From DAIRFP01 sp036794995 (GTDB taxonomy: Bacteria; Desulfobacterota; Binatia; UBA9968), in assembly GCA_036794995.1 (NCBI GenBank), contig DAIRFP010000001.1:62001-126000 (forward strand): DNA of 64,000 bases. The letters run 5' to 3'. Numbering within the stretch: the stretch's first letter is position 1; every line of letters starts with the position of its first letter. This document shows positions 32,992 to 41,550 of this stretch, one piece after another. Made by a program: the position numbers and the translations under genes. The notes below the pieces were generated by a model that was not told the origin of the DNA, searched no databases, and saw only the letters and a list, made by a program, of their open reading frames with translations.

Positions 32992-34953
32992 TTACTTCTC
33001 CTCGGGAGAAGCTTTTCCCAAGGGGAGTATGGCCAATAGAGTTCCGAGGGCGATGACAAAACCGCCGATCCATATCCACACTACCAGGGGACGGACCAAG
33101 ACTTTCAAGGTTGCTTGGTTCTGATTCAAGTCGCTGAAACCGGAAAGAATGAGGTAGATATCCTCACTGGGGCTGCTGCGGTGTACCGCCCGGCCTATGG
33201 GCGACTGTTGTGTCGGAAAGAACTTCAAGGCGGGAGACAGGATGCCCCACTCGGTTCCCTGATGGAAAACCCTAAAGGAACCCTCGACGCGAAAATGAGT
33301 CGGCTGCTGTGTGCCCTTGAGGCCTTCGAACTGGATCAGATAGCGGCCGATACTAAGGTGCTCCTTTAGCCCGAGGGTGGCTTCTCGCTCGGTGCTGTAG
33401 CCCATGGAGCCGGCGATCCCCAGCACAATCAACACGACACCGAGATGGACCACCAAGCCGCCGTAGCGTCGTTGATTGCGCCGGCAAAGGGTGACGAGGC
33501 CGCGAAGAATTCCCTCCCCGGCGACGCGCCGGCGGGCACGCAGGGCGAGTCCGGTATCGTACAAGATGCTAAAGACTACGAAGGCCAATAGGGTAAATCC
33601 GAGCAATGGTAAGAAGTCTCTTATTCGCCAAAAAAAAAGTGCTAGGGCGAGGCTCAGCGACGCCACCGAAGGCCAGAGAAAATTGCGCTTGAGATTATCC
33701 CAGGACGCCCTGCGCCAGGCGATCATCGGCCCGACGCCCATGAGGAAAACCAGCAGGAGGAACAGCGGCACTGTCACTGAGTTGAAATACGGTGCGCCGA
33801 CGCTAACTTGAGTCCCTGCGACTGCCTCGGAAAGCAGGGGAAAAATAGTGCCGAGAAAAATCGTAAAGAGCGCCGACACCAGCACTATATTGTTGAGCAG
33901 AAAAGCCGACTCCCGGCTGACCATAGAATCAAGCTCGGGTTGTCCCTTGAGGAGGTCGGCGCGGAAAGCCAACAGCCCAAAGGAGGCCAGCAGGACAAAG
34001 GCAAGAAAAATCAGAAAGACGGAACCCACCGGTCCGGAAGAGAAAGCATGGATGGAAGAGATGATTCCGGAGCGCGTGAGAAAAGTTCCAAAGATAGTCA
34101 AACTGAAGGCGATGATAATCAACGAGAGATTCCACACTTTAAGCATCCGCCGGCGTTCCTGTACCTGAACGGAATGTAGGAAAGCCGTTGCCGGGAGCCA
34201 AGGCATAAAAGCAGCGTTCTCCACCGGATCCCACGCCCAGTAGCCGCCCCAGCCGAGCACATGATAGGACCACCAGGCGCCCACCAGGTTGCCCGCGGTC
34301 AGAAAGAACCATGCAATGATAGTCCACCGGCGAGTGGCGACGATCCAGGCCTCATCGAGCTTGCCGCGAATCAATGCGGCAATGGCGAAGGCGTAGGGAA
34401 CCGTGAGACCGACGAAACCCGCGTATAACAACGGTGGATGGGTCATCATATTGGCGTCTTCAAGCAAGGGGTTGAGACCACGGCCATCCAGAGGCACCGG
34501 AGAGATGGTTTCGAAAGGATTGGAGACGAAGGCGATCACGCCGAGAAAGAAAGCCGAGACAATAGAAAAGACCATGAGCACCCAGGGCATCGTTTCTCGT
34601 TGCCGGTGGCGGTAGATCCAGGCAACCAATCCGGAGAAGATGATGAGGATCCATTCCCAAAGCAGCAGCGAGCCTTCGAGGGCACCCCACAAACCGGTGA
34701 CTCGGTAGTAAATCGGGGTCCCACGCGTGGTGTTGAAGACTACGTAGCGAATCGAGAAATCTGTCGCGATCAGGCCGTAAATGAGCGCCCCGGCTGCCAA
34801 GGTAACCAAAACGAATTGGCTCAGGATGGCGGTCCGAGTGAATGAGAAGTAGCGTTCTAGGCCAGGACGGGAGCCCACAATCGGGCAAACGACCCCGCAG
34901 AGGGCAGCCAGAAATGCCATGATTATAGCAGTATGGCCGAGAGTTGCGGTCAC
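32992..34953 (-). CDS. ccmF: Cytochrome c haem lyase subunit CcmF
   Basis: The 653-residue polytopic protein has the haem-handling WWD-type motif GWGGYWAWDPVENAAFMPW (about 236-254). The flanking segments MMTHPPLLYAGFVG and GTFLTRSGIISSIHAF are also conserved. It has about 13-15 helices and a C-terminal periplasmic domain before a last helix. With CcmH it transfers haem from CcmE to apocytochrome. Its start overlaps the ccmE stop by 4 bp (ATGA). Confidence 0.97.
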   Translation of the reverse strand: MTATLGHTAIIMAFLAALCGVVCPIVGSRPGLERYFSFTRTAILSQFVLVTLAAGALIYGLIATDFSIRYVVFNTTRGTPIYYRVTGLWGALEGSLLLWEWILIIFSGLVAWIYRHRQRETMPWVLMVFSIVSAFFLGVIAFVSNPFETISPVPLDGRGLNPLLEDANMMTHPPLLYAGFVGLTVPYAFAIAALIRGKLDEAWIVATRRWTIIAWFFLTAGNLVGAWWSYHVLGWGGYWAWDPVENAAFMPWLPATAFLHSVQVQERRRMLKVWNLSLIIIAFSLTIFGTFLTRSGIISSIHAFSSGPVGSVFLIFLAFVLLASFGLLAFRADLLKGQPELDSMVSRESAFLLNNIVLVSALFTIFLGTIFPLLSEAVAGTQVSVGAPYFNSVTVPLFLLLVFLMGVGPMIAWRRASWDNLKRNFLWPSVASLSLALALFFWRIRDFLPLLGFTLLAFVVFSILYDTGLALRARRRVAGEGILRGLVTLCRRNQRRYGGLVVHLGVVLIVLGIAGSMGYSTEREATLGLKEHLSIGRYLIQFEGLKGTQQPTHFRVEGSFRVFHQGTEWGILSPALKFFPTQQSPIGRAVHRSSPSEDIYLILSGFSDLNQNQATLKVLVRPLVVWIWIGGFVIALGTLLAILPLGKASPEEK

Positions 34954-35396
34954 TGGTTCGTGAGCTCTTTTCCTGGGACAAAGCTTTTGGGGTAACCGTC
35001 TTGGCCGTCGGCGTGGGGGCTGTATTCTTCGGCGTGCTTCGCCATGATCGTGGTGGCCTGAAATATCCCGTCGGCTCGAACGCGGCCTTCGACGACGGCG
35101 CCTTTCCCTTCGGTGAAAAGATCCGGCGGCACACCACGGAAAAAAACCGGGAATGAGGTGCTACCGTCAGTCAAGTCGAACCGATAGGTGAGATTCTTGA
35201 GGTCTATTTGCAGCGATCCCTTGACCACCATCCCGCCCATGCGCAAGAACTTGTCGGTGGAAGTGTTTTCTTTGGCCTTCAATTCGGACGGCGTGACGAA
35301 ATAGACAATGGCCTCCTGCATGCCGCCGTATATAATATAAGAGAGAGCAGCTAGAATGATCAGACCCCCGACAATGAAACGCTTACGTCTTGGCAT
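34950..35396 (-). CDS. ccmE: Periplasmic haem chaperone CcmE
   Basis: The 148-residue protein starts MPRRKRFIVGGLIILAALSYIIYGG (one helix). Its OB-fold has LRMGGMVVKGS and VFFRGVPPDLFTEGKGAVVEG. The covalent haem His is in MAKHAEEYSP near residue 125, in the family position before a Tyr. It carries haem from CcmC to CcmF. The ATG at 35396 overlaps the ccmD end by 14 bp; an upstream in-frame ATG would add eight residues. Confidence 0.95.
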   Translation of the reverse strand: MPRRKRFIVGGLIILAALSYIIYGGMQEAIVYFVTPSELKAKENTSTDKFLRMGGMVVKGSLQIDLKNLTYRFDLTDGSTSFPVFFRGVPPDLFTEGKGAVVEGRVRADGIFQATTIMAKHAEEYSPHADGQDGYPKSFVPGKELTNQ

Positions 35397-35538
35397 TCGC
35401 TTGTGGCTCCGAGGACGCACACAGCTCGGCCAGCTCCGTCTCTGCGCGAGCCAGCCGGCGTTTTAGCGTAAGCCAGTAAATCAAAATTGCACTCCAGACA
35501 ATCCCATAGGCCAAAAAGACGAAGTACCACGCGCCCAT
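35383..35538 (-). CDS. ccmD: Haem exporter small subunit CcmD
   Basis: A 51-residue protein starts MGAWYFVFLAYGIVWSAILI. It has one membrane helix followed by a Lys/Arg and Glu-rich tail (LKRRLARAETELAELC), the exact layout of CcmD. CcmD is needed to release haem-loaded CcmE from CcmABC. The start overlaps the ccmC stop by one base (TAATG) and the end overlaps ccmE by 14 bp. It is easily missed because of its length. Confidence 0.9.
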   Translation of the reverse strand: MGAWYFVFLAYGIVWSAILIYWLTLKRRLARAETELAELCASSEPQANAKT

Positions 35539-36245
35539 TAAAAATCTCGGCTCAGTTTCAGTGCTTTGATCTCTTCGTTTACCTCGCCGAGGCGAAAGCG
35601 AAGCGAGAGCAGATAAAAATAAAGTAATAAGAAGGCCGCAAGATTAAGCAAAAGAGGCGTTAACAGCGGCCAGGCAATATTTTCCCACGGCGCCTTGTCC
35701 GGCCGAAGGATCGACGGAGGCTGATGCAACGTGCGCCACCAATAGACCGACATGTGGATCAGCGGGATGTCGAGAAAACCGATAATCCCCAATACTGCGG
35801 CGGAAGAGGCGCCTCGATTCTCTTCTTCAGTGAGTGAGCGCAGCATTAGATATCCGGCAAAAATCAGCAGCAGTATCGCCGTCAGCGTTAACCTGGCGTC
35901 CCACGTCCACCAGACCCCCCAGGTGGGCTTGCCCCAGATCGACCCTTCGATGATCGTCAAAGCGGTAAACAGGACTCCGATCTCCGCCGCAGAATAAGCT
36001 AAAATATCATCCCGTTTCTCTCTTTTCCATAAATAGAGGCAGCTGCCGACAAAAACCAGGAAAAATGACAGGTAAGCGATGAGAATACTCGGGATATGAA
36101 GATACATGATCCGCTGAACCTCGCCCTGGTAGGCATCCGGCGGCGCCTGAACTAGCCCCCAATAGAGCCCCAAAAGAATGCTGACCAGGGCCAGTGCGCC
36201 GAAATAGCCGTTTCTTTTGCCCGAGATCTGCGAGATTTTCGCCAT
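35538..36245 (-). CDS. ccmC: Haem exporter/haem-handling protein CcmC
   Basis: The 235-residue protein has six helices and the periplasmic tryptophan-rich motif GKPTWGVWWTWDARLT (about 106-121), which holds haem for CcmE. Histidine ligands lie in IMYLHIPSI and IPLIHMSVYWWRTLH. The ATG at 36245 is two bases after the ccmB stop; an earlier in-frame ATG would overlap ccmB. Confidence 0.96.
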   Translation of the reverse strand: MAKISQISGKRNGYFGALALVSILLGLYWGLVQAPPDAYQGEVQRIMYLHIPSILIAYLSFFLVFVGSCLYLWKREKRDDILAYSAAEIGVLFTALTIIEGSIWGKPTWGVWWTWDARLTLTAILLLIFAGYLMLRSLTEEENRGASSAAVLGIIGFLDIPLIHMSVYWWRTLHQPPSILRPDKAPWENIAWPLLTPLLLNLAAFLLLYFYLLSLRFRLGEVNEEIKALKLSRDF

Positions 36246-36247
36246 CG

Positions 36248-36925
36248 CTAGAATTCGATCACCCAATCGAAAATCAACACACCCACCGTCAAAAATATCA
36301 CATCAAACCCCACCAAAAGACGCAACCAAGGTAAGGCGTCGCCCAGTTCGCCGTTGCGAAGGATAGCTTCCATACAGCGAATCGTTGCCAGGATAACCGG
36401 AACCATGAGCGGAAACAGGATCAGGGGGAGCAAGAGCTCCCGGGCCCGGGCCTTCAGAGTGACCGCCGCGAACAGTGTTCCCAAGACGCAGAAACCGACA
36501 GTACCCAATAAAGTGACGAGAAATAGATCCGGAACAAGCTCCCAGTTCGGTAGGTTAAAGAGAATCCAAAACAGCGGAATAATAACGATTTCCACCAGAA
36601 CCATCAGCACCAAGTTGAAGCAGGTTTTGGCGACGAAAAACGCGCCGCGGTCCATGGGTGAAAGCAGCAGCGCCTCGAGGCAGTGATTGGCCCGCTCTCC
36701 CTCGAAGAGTTGTGCAAGCCCCAACGTACCCGTAAAAAGAAATGCCAGCCAAAGCAGAGCCGGCGCCATCTCCGCGATGCGGTCAGGTGCGAGATCAAAG
36801 GAAAAATGAAACACAAAAAGGAGGAGCGTGCCGAAAAAGAACATAGTCAGCAGACTTTCGCGGCGTCTCAGCTCCAAAAGAAGATCTTTTTTGAAAAGCA
36901 GTACAGCCTGGCTCAGGAATTCCAT
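36248..36925 (-). CDS. ccmB: Haem exporter permease CcmB
   Basis: The 225-residue protein has six helices and matches CcmB: FKKDLLLELRRRESLLTMFFF at the start, FEGERANHCLEALLLSPMDR and the late LILFPLMVPVILATIRCME. It is the membrane partner of the ATPase CcmA in the complex that frees holo-CcmE. It overlaps ccmA by 13 bp. Confidence 0.95.
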   Translation of the reverse strand: MEFLSQAVLLFKKDLLLELRRRESLLTMFFFGTLLLFVFHFSFDLAPDRIAEMAPALLWLAFLFTGTLGLAQLFEGERANHCLEALLLSPMDRGAFFVAKTCFNLVLMVLVEIVIIPLFWILFNLPNWELVPDLFLVTLLGTVGFCVLGTLFAAVTLKARARELLLPLILFPLMVPVILATIRCMEAILRNGELGDALPWLRLLVGFDVIFLTVGVLIFDWVIEF

Positions 36926-37644
36926 GACTCTCCGTGGGGCATAAATTCTCCAAAAGCGCGAGTCAAGCTATGCCAAGGTTGCTGGCGGGTCTCATCAAAC
37001 GTCAGTCGCCCTTGATGAAGGATGAGCGCGCGAGTGCATAAGCTAAGGGCCCGGGAGACATGGTGCGAGGCCATAATAAGGACGCTACCCTTGTTACGCT
37101 GGGCGCGGAGGAATCTCTCCAAAAGATCGACACCGTTTCCGTCCAAAACCCCATAGGGCTCATCCAGTAACAGCATTCCGGGGTCAAGCAGTTTCCATTT
37201 GGCGATGGAAAGGCGGCATTTCATGCCACTGGAAAGGGTCGCAACATATTCTTCCGACCGCTGCTTCAAGCCGACCTCTTCAAGGACCGCCCCAATTCGG
37301 CTGACGGCTCCGTATTGCTTGTAAAGGGAAGTGAAGAAAATGAGATTTTCACGAACAGTGAGATTTTCATAGAGATGCTCGCCGGGCGCGAGAAATCCTA
37401 TAGCCGAACGGTGGCGGGTGTCGCTGTAGCGAAATTTATGGCCGTCGAAGCCGATGTCGCCGGCGGTTGGGGAAAGCAGCCCGGCGAGTAGCTTAAGGAG
37501 CGTGGTTTTACCCGCTCCGTTGGGGCCGAGGAGCGCGACAAATTCTCCGGGTGGCAAGTCAAGACTGACATCCCTGAGTGCCCAGAGTGCTCCATAGGCT
37601 TTGGCGAGATGGCTAACGGTTACGTGCAACGTGAGACTTCCCAA
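36913..37644 (-). CDS. ccmA: Haem exporter ATPase CcmA
   Basis: The 243-residue ABC ATPase has Walker A GPNGAGKTT (about 39-47), Q-loop region FLAPGEHLYENLTVREN, signature LSSGMKCRLSIAKW and Walker B MLLLDEPYGVLD. In System I it drives release of holo-CcmE. It is the first gene of the ccm operon. No ATG is available: the start is TTG at 37644, or TTG at 37629 which has GGGAAG at better spacing. Confidence 0.94.
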   Translation of the reverse strand: MGSLTLHVTVSHLAKAYGALWALRDVSLDLPPGEFVALLGPNGAGKTTLLKLLAGLLSPTAGDIGFDGHKFRYSDTRHRSAIGFLAPGEHLYENLTVRENLIFFTSLYKQYGAVSRIGAVLEEVGLKQRSEEYVATLSSGMKCRLSIAKWKLLDPGMLLLDEPYGVLDGNGVDLLERFLRAQRNKGSVLIMASHHVSRALSLCTRALILHQGRLTFDETRQQPWHSLTRAFGEFMPHGESWNS

Positions 37645-37817
37645 AAAATCAGCTGTTGAACTGGGGAGAAAGTGTTGAACGAATATAGTTGCCGGTTAGC
37701 GCGGATTCAAGTACCCCATTGCGGCGATGCACCGCCAGCGCAAAGGGTTGACAATCTTGACGTGACACCCCTATTTAGTAAATCAACCAGGGGAGGCCGC
37801 TACCAAGGAGGAAAACT

Positions 37818-38510
37818 ATGAATCCGGTGGTTACCGTGACCGGTTTTTGGGATGCGTTTGTTACCAAGATAGCTGTCTTTCTGCCGAATCTTTTGTTCTC
37901 CATCGCTATCATCGTGGTTGGTTGGGCGCTGTGCAACATCATAAAAAGAGTCGTAGTGCGTATTCTCAGGGTTTGTCAGTTCGACACCCTTGCGGATCGG
38001 GCAGGCATCAAACAGGCGCTTGAACGGGGTGGTATCAAGCAATCGGCATCGGACATATTGGGCCTTTTGGTTTTTTGGTTTCTTTTCTTAATTGCCATCG
38101 TAACTACGCTGGAGACCCTCAATCTCAGCGGGGCTACGGATACGCTGCACACGATCTATTTATACATCCCAAAGATCGTCGCTGCGCTCGTGGTGTTGAT
38201 TCTTGGGCTGTATTTTGCGAATTTTCTTGAGTCGGTTACCCGAACGTCCTGCGCCAATGCGGGACTGGAGCAAGCGGCGTCCATCGGCCGAGCGGCCTAT
38301 ATCGGAACCGTTATTTTTGTTGTCGCGGGTATCTTCGAAATATTAGACATTGCATCGGAAATTGTTATCTGGGCCTTTATCTTGGTGTTTGGGGCGGTCT
38401 GTCTGGCGCTTGCATTGGCTTTTGGCTTAGGGGGCCGTGACGTGGCGGCCCGTTCTCTCGAGAAGTGGTTTGAGCCAAAGAAGGACGAATATACAGATCT
38501 AACTCGTTAG
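37818..38510 (+). CDS. Small-conductance channel-like membrane protein (conserved TM helix repeat)
   Basis: The 230-residue protein has five to six helices and two copies of the conserved TM helix (PF05552-like) pattern. One copy is LPNLLFSIAIIVVGWALCNII near residue 22, with LLVFWFLFLIAI. The second is IPKIVAALVVLILGLYFANFL, ending AFGLGGRDVA. Such proteins resemble MscS N-terminal helices but lack the MscS beta domain and vestibule. A channel role is inferred only. The ribosome site AAGGAGG is strong. Confidence 0.8.
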   Translation: MNPVVTVTGFWDAFVTKIAVFLPNLLFSIAIIVVGWALCNIIKRVVVRILRVCQFDTLADRAGIKQALERGGIKQSASDILGLLVFWFLFLIAIVTTLETLNLSGATDTLHTIYLYIPKIVAALVVLILGLYFANFLESVTRTSCANAGLEQAASIGRAAYIGTVIFVVAGIFEILDIASEIVIWAFILVFGAVCLALALAFGLGGRDVAARSLEKWFEPKKDEYTDLTR

Positions 38511-39047
38511 TGACGCGCCGTAGCCGGTGGTTGAAGCAGCGACGTTTCCAGCACAAGTCTGGTGTTTTGTCGAACAGTGGGCCAGCGTATCATGCCGAGG
38601 GAGTTGCGAATTCTCAAAAAGCTGCGCACTCCATCGAAGCCGAATAATTTTAGTGTTTTTCGTGGAAGCCGCCTGTTCAGCCGAGCACGAGCGAAACAAA
38701 TCAAAGAGTGTCGTTTCTCGTGGACATGAGTTAGCCTGGATTCATCGTATCGAAAGTTCAGATCATGGCAGCCAATAGGACCAGGTCGAGAAACAGGTCA
38801 GAATCCTAGGGGCGATACCGCTGGCAATCGGGTCTAAAGGGTTTTGACTCGTGGCGACCTGCCAACTTGGGGAACGGGAGAGCCCTGAATAGGCAGTAGC
38901 TGACAATATTGGCCTTTTCTGTCCATAAGTCCACATTTTTGGCCAGAATCTTCTTAGACCTTTGAACCCTTTCGCCCAAAAAACAGCAGGTTATCTCATG
39001 GCATTTCCATTGCTCCAAGTCGAATTGGGAAATTGCGAGGTGTCCTT
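38511..39047. other. Gene-poor stretch, about 540 bp
   Basis: I see no convincing coding frame, RNA gene or terminator here. Short open frames are present on both strands but have no family resemblance. The sequence between the channel-like gene and the next gene probably holds promoters and possibly an old degraded gene. Confidence 0.5.
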
Positions 39048-39731
39048 ATGAGCCAGCCTGAACTAGAGTTTGAGTTTGATCCGCGGGAATTTCTTCGCGA
39101 GGATGTTAGTCCAACACCACCCTCTAGAAAGCGGGCTATTTTCAAGCGCCTAACCCTTGTGGGTCTCGTAGGGGTAGCGTTCATAAGCGTCCTTTCTCTG
39201 TATGGGGACGCCGGGAATTATATCGTCACGCTATATGGTACAAAGGAAGACGCCGCCCACGTCGTGGACGACACAAGGAAGGCGATTGCCGACACGAAAA
39301 CGCTTTTGGCAAAGTTAGAAGAGAGAGCGAGCCTTCTAACCGAAAGAGTCGCTTCCATAGAGGCGAACCTATGGCGATCTAAAGCCACCGCACTTGGGTT
39401 TAAGAATCCAGCCATAAGGGCGATAAGCTTGGCGTCACAACAGCCGCAACAAGTGGTTCTTAATTATCAGGTCAAGAAAGAGAATCGTATCGAGTTGAAA
39501 ATTTTGCAAATAACCAGCGATGCAATCGTCTTTGAAATAACCGGAACGGCGGCGAGTAACGAAATTAAGTCGGTGAAGGTAGCGCAACCCCTCAAGGTAG
39601 GGTTTTCCGTTGAACTAACGCAAGGTATTACAATGGACGGTATGCCGCACATCTTTATGACGGTGTTAGAGATGCCGACCAAGGATACTGCAATCATTGC
39701 CGTTGGCGCGAAAGAGTTGGCGCAGTCATAG
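39048..39731 (+). CDS. Single-pass protein with coiled coil, unknown function
   Basis: The 227-residue protein begins MSQPELEFEFDPREFLRED. It has a membrane helix (LVGLVGVAFISVLSLYG, about 45-61), then a helical stretch (ADTKTLLAKLEERASLL, about 84-100) and a beta-rich C-terminal domain (QQVVLNYQVKKENRIELKIL). No family is recognised. GAGGTG precedes the ATG at 39048. A receiver gene follows 78 bp downstream on the same strand. Confidence 0.65.
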   Translation: MSQPELEFEFDPREFLREDVSPTPPSRKRAIFKRLTLVGLVGVAFISVLSLYGDAGNYIVTLYGTKEDAAHVVDDTRKAIADTKTLLAKLEERASLLTERVASIEANLWRSKATALGFKNPAIRAISLASQQPQQVVLNYQVKKENRIELKILQITSDAIVFEITGTAASNEIKSVKVAQPLKVGFSVELTQGITMDGMPHIFMTVLEMPTKDTAIIAVGAKELAQS

Positions 39732-39809
39732 CTTCACGGTTTCTCTCCGGTGGATCCGAGATGGCGCGCAAATAGGGGGGCAGCGGGACTGGCGTAGTTG
39801 GAGAATCGG

Positions 39810-40181
39810 ATGAGCAAGAGAATCCTCGTGGTTGAAGATCGTGATGATGCCCGCACCATTCTCGTCGCTATACTCCGACGATTTTGCGGCTACGAGACCA
39901 TCGAGGCGGCGAACGGGACCGAGGCAATCGAAAAAGCGGTTTCCGAACAGCCCGATCTAATTCTCATGGATTTGGATCTCCCGGATATTTCAGGCCTCGA
40001 TGCGGCCCGAGCAGTAAAAAAGAATGCCGATACCGCGCATATTCCGATCATTGCGCAAACGGCATGGAGCTCGAGGCAATGGAAAGGAAAAGTGCTGCAG
40101 GTAGGCATGGTGGATTACCTTGAAAAGCCGGTTTCAATGGAGCTCATGAAAGCCACCATAGAAAAGTTTATCCTTCCTTAG
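39810..40181 (+). CDS. Single-domain response regulator (CheY-like)
   Basis: The 123-residue protein is a complete receiver domain: acidic N-terminal VVEDRDDAR, phospho-acceptor Asp in DLILMDLDLPDISGLDAAR, Thr in IIAQTAW and the Lys of YLEKPVS. There is no output domain. No histidine kinase is in the window, so the partner is unknown. TTGGAG precedes the ATG at 39810. Confidence 0.9.
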   Translation: MSKRILVVEDRDDARTILVAILRRFCGYETIEAANGTEAIEKAVSEQPDLILMDLDLPDISGLDAARAVKKNADTAHIPIIAQTAWSSRQWKGKVLQVGMVDYLEKPVSMELMKATIEKFILP

Positions 40182-40315
40182 TGATTCCGCGATCAATTTG
40201 TTCTGCCCCAAGTTCCCGCGCCGGAACGCAATAGTGAATCAAGGCGTTCATGCTTAGAACGCTTCTCCCGATCCCGGCCCGCAATCGAGTCCTAGCATAG
40301 GCGCGGCTGGAGAGA

Positions 40316-40606
40316 TCAACTGCTCGTTGGAACCAAAAAGATTTGGTGGCTGTTTTTTTGGGTAGATTGCTTTCCCGTTCTAGGGCAGGTGACGCTATTG
40401 TTGGTTAGGTTTGCCAGGCTCCTGGGCACGCTTTTTTCGCCGTAGAAGTCGCCGACACTTTGCTTATCGACCGGGCCGTCTCCCAACGTAACCGAAATAC
40501 CGGTTTCATGGAGTCCACCGCATTTGTTGCAAGAAACGAAGATGCTGTACTGCGAACTATGGACAGCGGACGGTAGGGTTTTGCCGATCGTAAGTTTTAG
40601 TTGCAT
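40316..40606 (-). CDS. Small Cys-containing conserved-looking protein, unknown function
   Basis: The 96-residue protein starts MQLKLTIGKTLPSAVHSS. It has SIFVSCNKCGGLHETGISVTL with one CxxC, a middle GDGPVDKQSVGDFYGEK and a late single Cys in TCPRTGKQ, ending QIFLVP. The composition and CxxC spacing are those of a small, possibly zinc-binding protein; I recall similar short proteins in soil Deltaproteobacteria-like genomes but cannot name the family. GGAGACC precedes the ATG. Confidence 0.6.
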   Translation of the reverse strand: MQLKLTIGKTLPSAVHSSQYSIFVSCNKCGGLHETGISVTLGDGPVDKQSVGDFYGEKSVPRSLANLTNNSVTCPRTGKQSTQKNSHQIFLVPTSS

Positions 40607-40728
40607 AGCCGGTCTCCGTTCTTGGGTTTGCATTGTCCCTTGCTTTGAAAATTCCGTCAAGGGATGAAGTGAGACAGGTCGGGGTTGAGGTGGGGCCTAG
40701 CGAGGCTCTGAATAGCAAGCCTGCATGC

Positions 40729-41040
40729 TCATGGCGTGTCATTGATCTCCACGCTGCCGATGGCTGCAATAGGATGATCACGAAGGGTCTTCAATAACTC
40801 ATGGATCCGTCGCGAGAACACGAAATCATCAAATAGGAGCAAACCCATATACGCGCTGTTATTATATTCCATTACGAGGGATAGCCCGTCCGAGGTAAGC
40901 AGCGAATACCTGCTGACTTGTTTGAGTACGCCGACTTCGCCAATGGGTCGTTCATTCCGCTTTCCGCCGAGCCAAACCCAACGGGGAGGCCAGTTCGTAC
41001 GGCCTCGATAGGACATCAGTGGGTGGTTGCGCAAGTCCAT
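40729..41040 (-). CDS. Small hypothetical protein with RNHPLMxYRG start
   Basis: The 103-residue protein starts MDLRNHPLMSYRGRTNWPP. It has W-V-W-L-G-G, GEVGVLKQVSRY, a YMGLLLFDDFVF strand and the closing RRIHELLKTLRDHPIAAIGSVEI. It looks like a real, compact alpha/beta protein of a family seen in environmental Proteobacteria-like genomes, but no function is known to me. The start is uncertain; in-frame ATGs further upstream (to 41163) would add a Trp/Phe-rich segment. It lies in the same orientation as the 96-residue neighbour. Confidence 0.55.
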   Translation of the reverse strand: MDLRNHPLMSYRGRTNWPPRWVWLGGKRNERPIGEVGVLKQVSRYSLLTSDGLSLVMEYNNSAYMGLLLFDDFVFSRRIHELLKTLRDHPIAAIGSVEINDTP

Positions 41041-41163
41041 AAAATCGCCAGAGAATTCGCCAACCATTGAACCAAAGCAAAAGAACCACCACTCGACAGA
41101 CTCCAATAAAAACATGGTGTTGGAGATGAGTGTTTCGGCGTAGTTTGTAAATTGATTGTACAA

Positions 41164-41431
41164 CTCACTGCCACCGCGATACCGCGGTGGTCCAATATAT
41201 GGTTGTGAAAGCTGCTGAATTGTTAAGAACCTGACTCTGTAAGCGAATTATACAGCGGCGCTGACATCGATCAGACAAATGGATTCGGTTCGCACGTCGG
41301 CCTTCGGTCACGCTTGGTTGATTGCGCTATTGTCGATAGCCAATCCCGGCGGGGGGACGGAGTGAATGGCGCAGCGTTCGGTAGACGAGCAGTGGGTTGC
41401 GATTTTTGTGTTATATGGATCGGAAAGTAAC
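41164..41431. other. Intergenic stretch before icd
   Basis: Nothing coding is apparent. It separates the small minus-strand genes from the icd promoter. A short imperfect palindrome, CCACCGCGATACCGCGGTGG, lies near 41170-41190 and could act as the stem of a hairpin. Confidence 0.45.
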
Positions 41432-41460
41432 TTGACTCGCACTATGCAATCAGCTAGATT
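41432..41460 (+). promoter_or_regulatory. Sigma-70-type promoter of icd
   Basis: TTGACT at 41432-41437 and TAGATT at 41455-41460 are 17 bp apart, giving a predicted start near 41467 and a leader of about 85 nt. The perfect hairpin at 41491-41534 lies wholly inside this leader. Confidence 0.6.
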
Positions 41461-41490
41461 CCAACGAGTTTTAAATATATTCTTTTATGC

Positions 41491-41535
41491 AAAATAGCCT
41501 AAGGGTTGGTGAGGCCTTACCCTTAGGCTATTTTT
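41491..41535 (+). terminator. Perfect 16-bp hairpin in the icd leader (attenuator candidate)
   Basis: AAAATAGCCTAAGGGT and ACCCTTAGGCTATTTT are exactly complementary around a 12-nt loop, and the right arm ends in a run of five T. This has the form of an intrinsic terminator, yet it sits between the predicted icd promoter and the icd ribosome site (GTGAGGAG). It could attenuate icd or end upstream transcripts from either side. Confidence 0.75.
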
Positions 41536-41550
41536 ACAGGTGAGGAGATC

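Noticed and set aside
38511..39047. Short open frames in the gene-poor stretch
   Set aside because: No ribosome site, family similarity or consistent composition; kept as non-coding.
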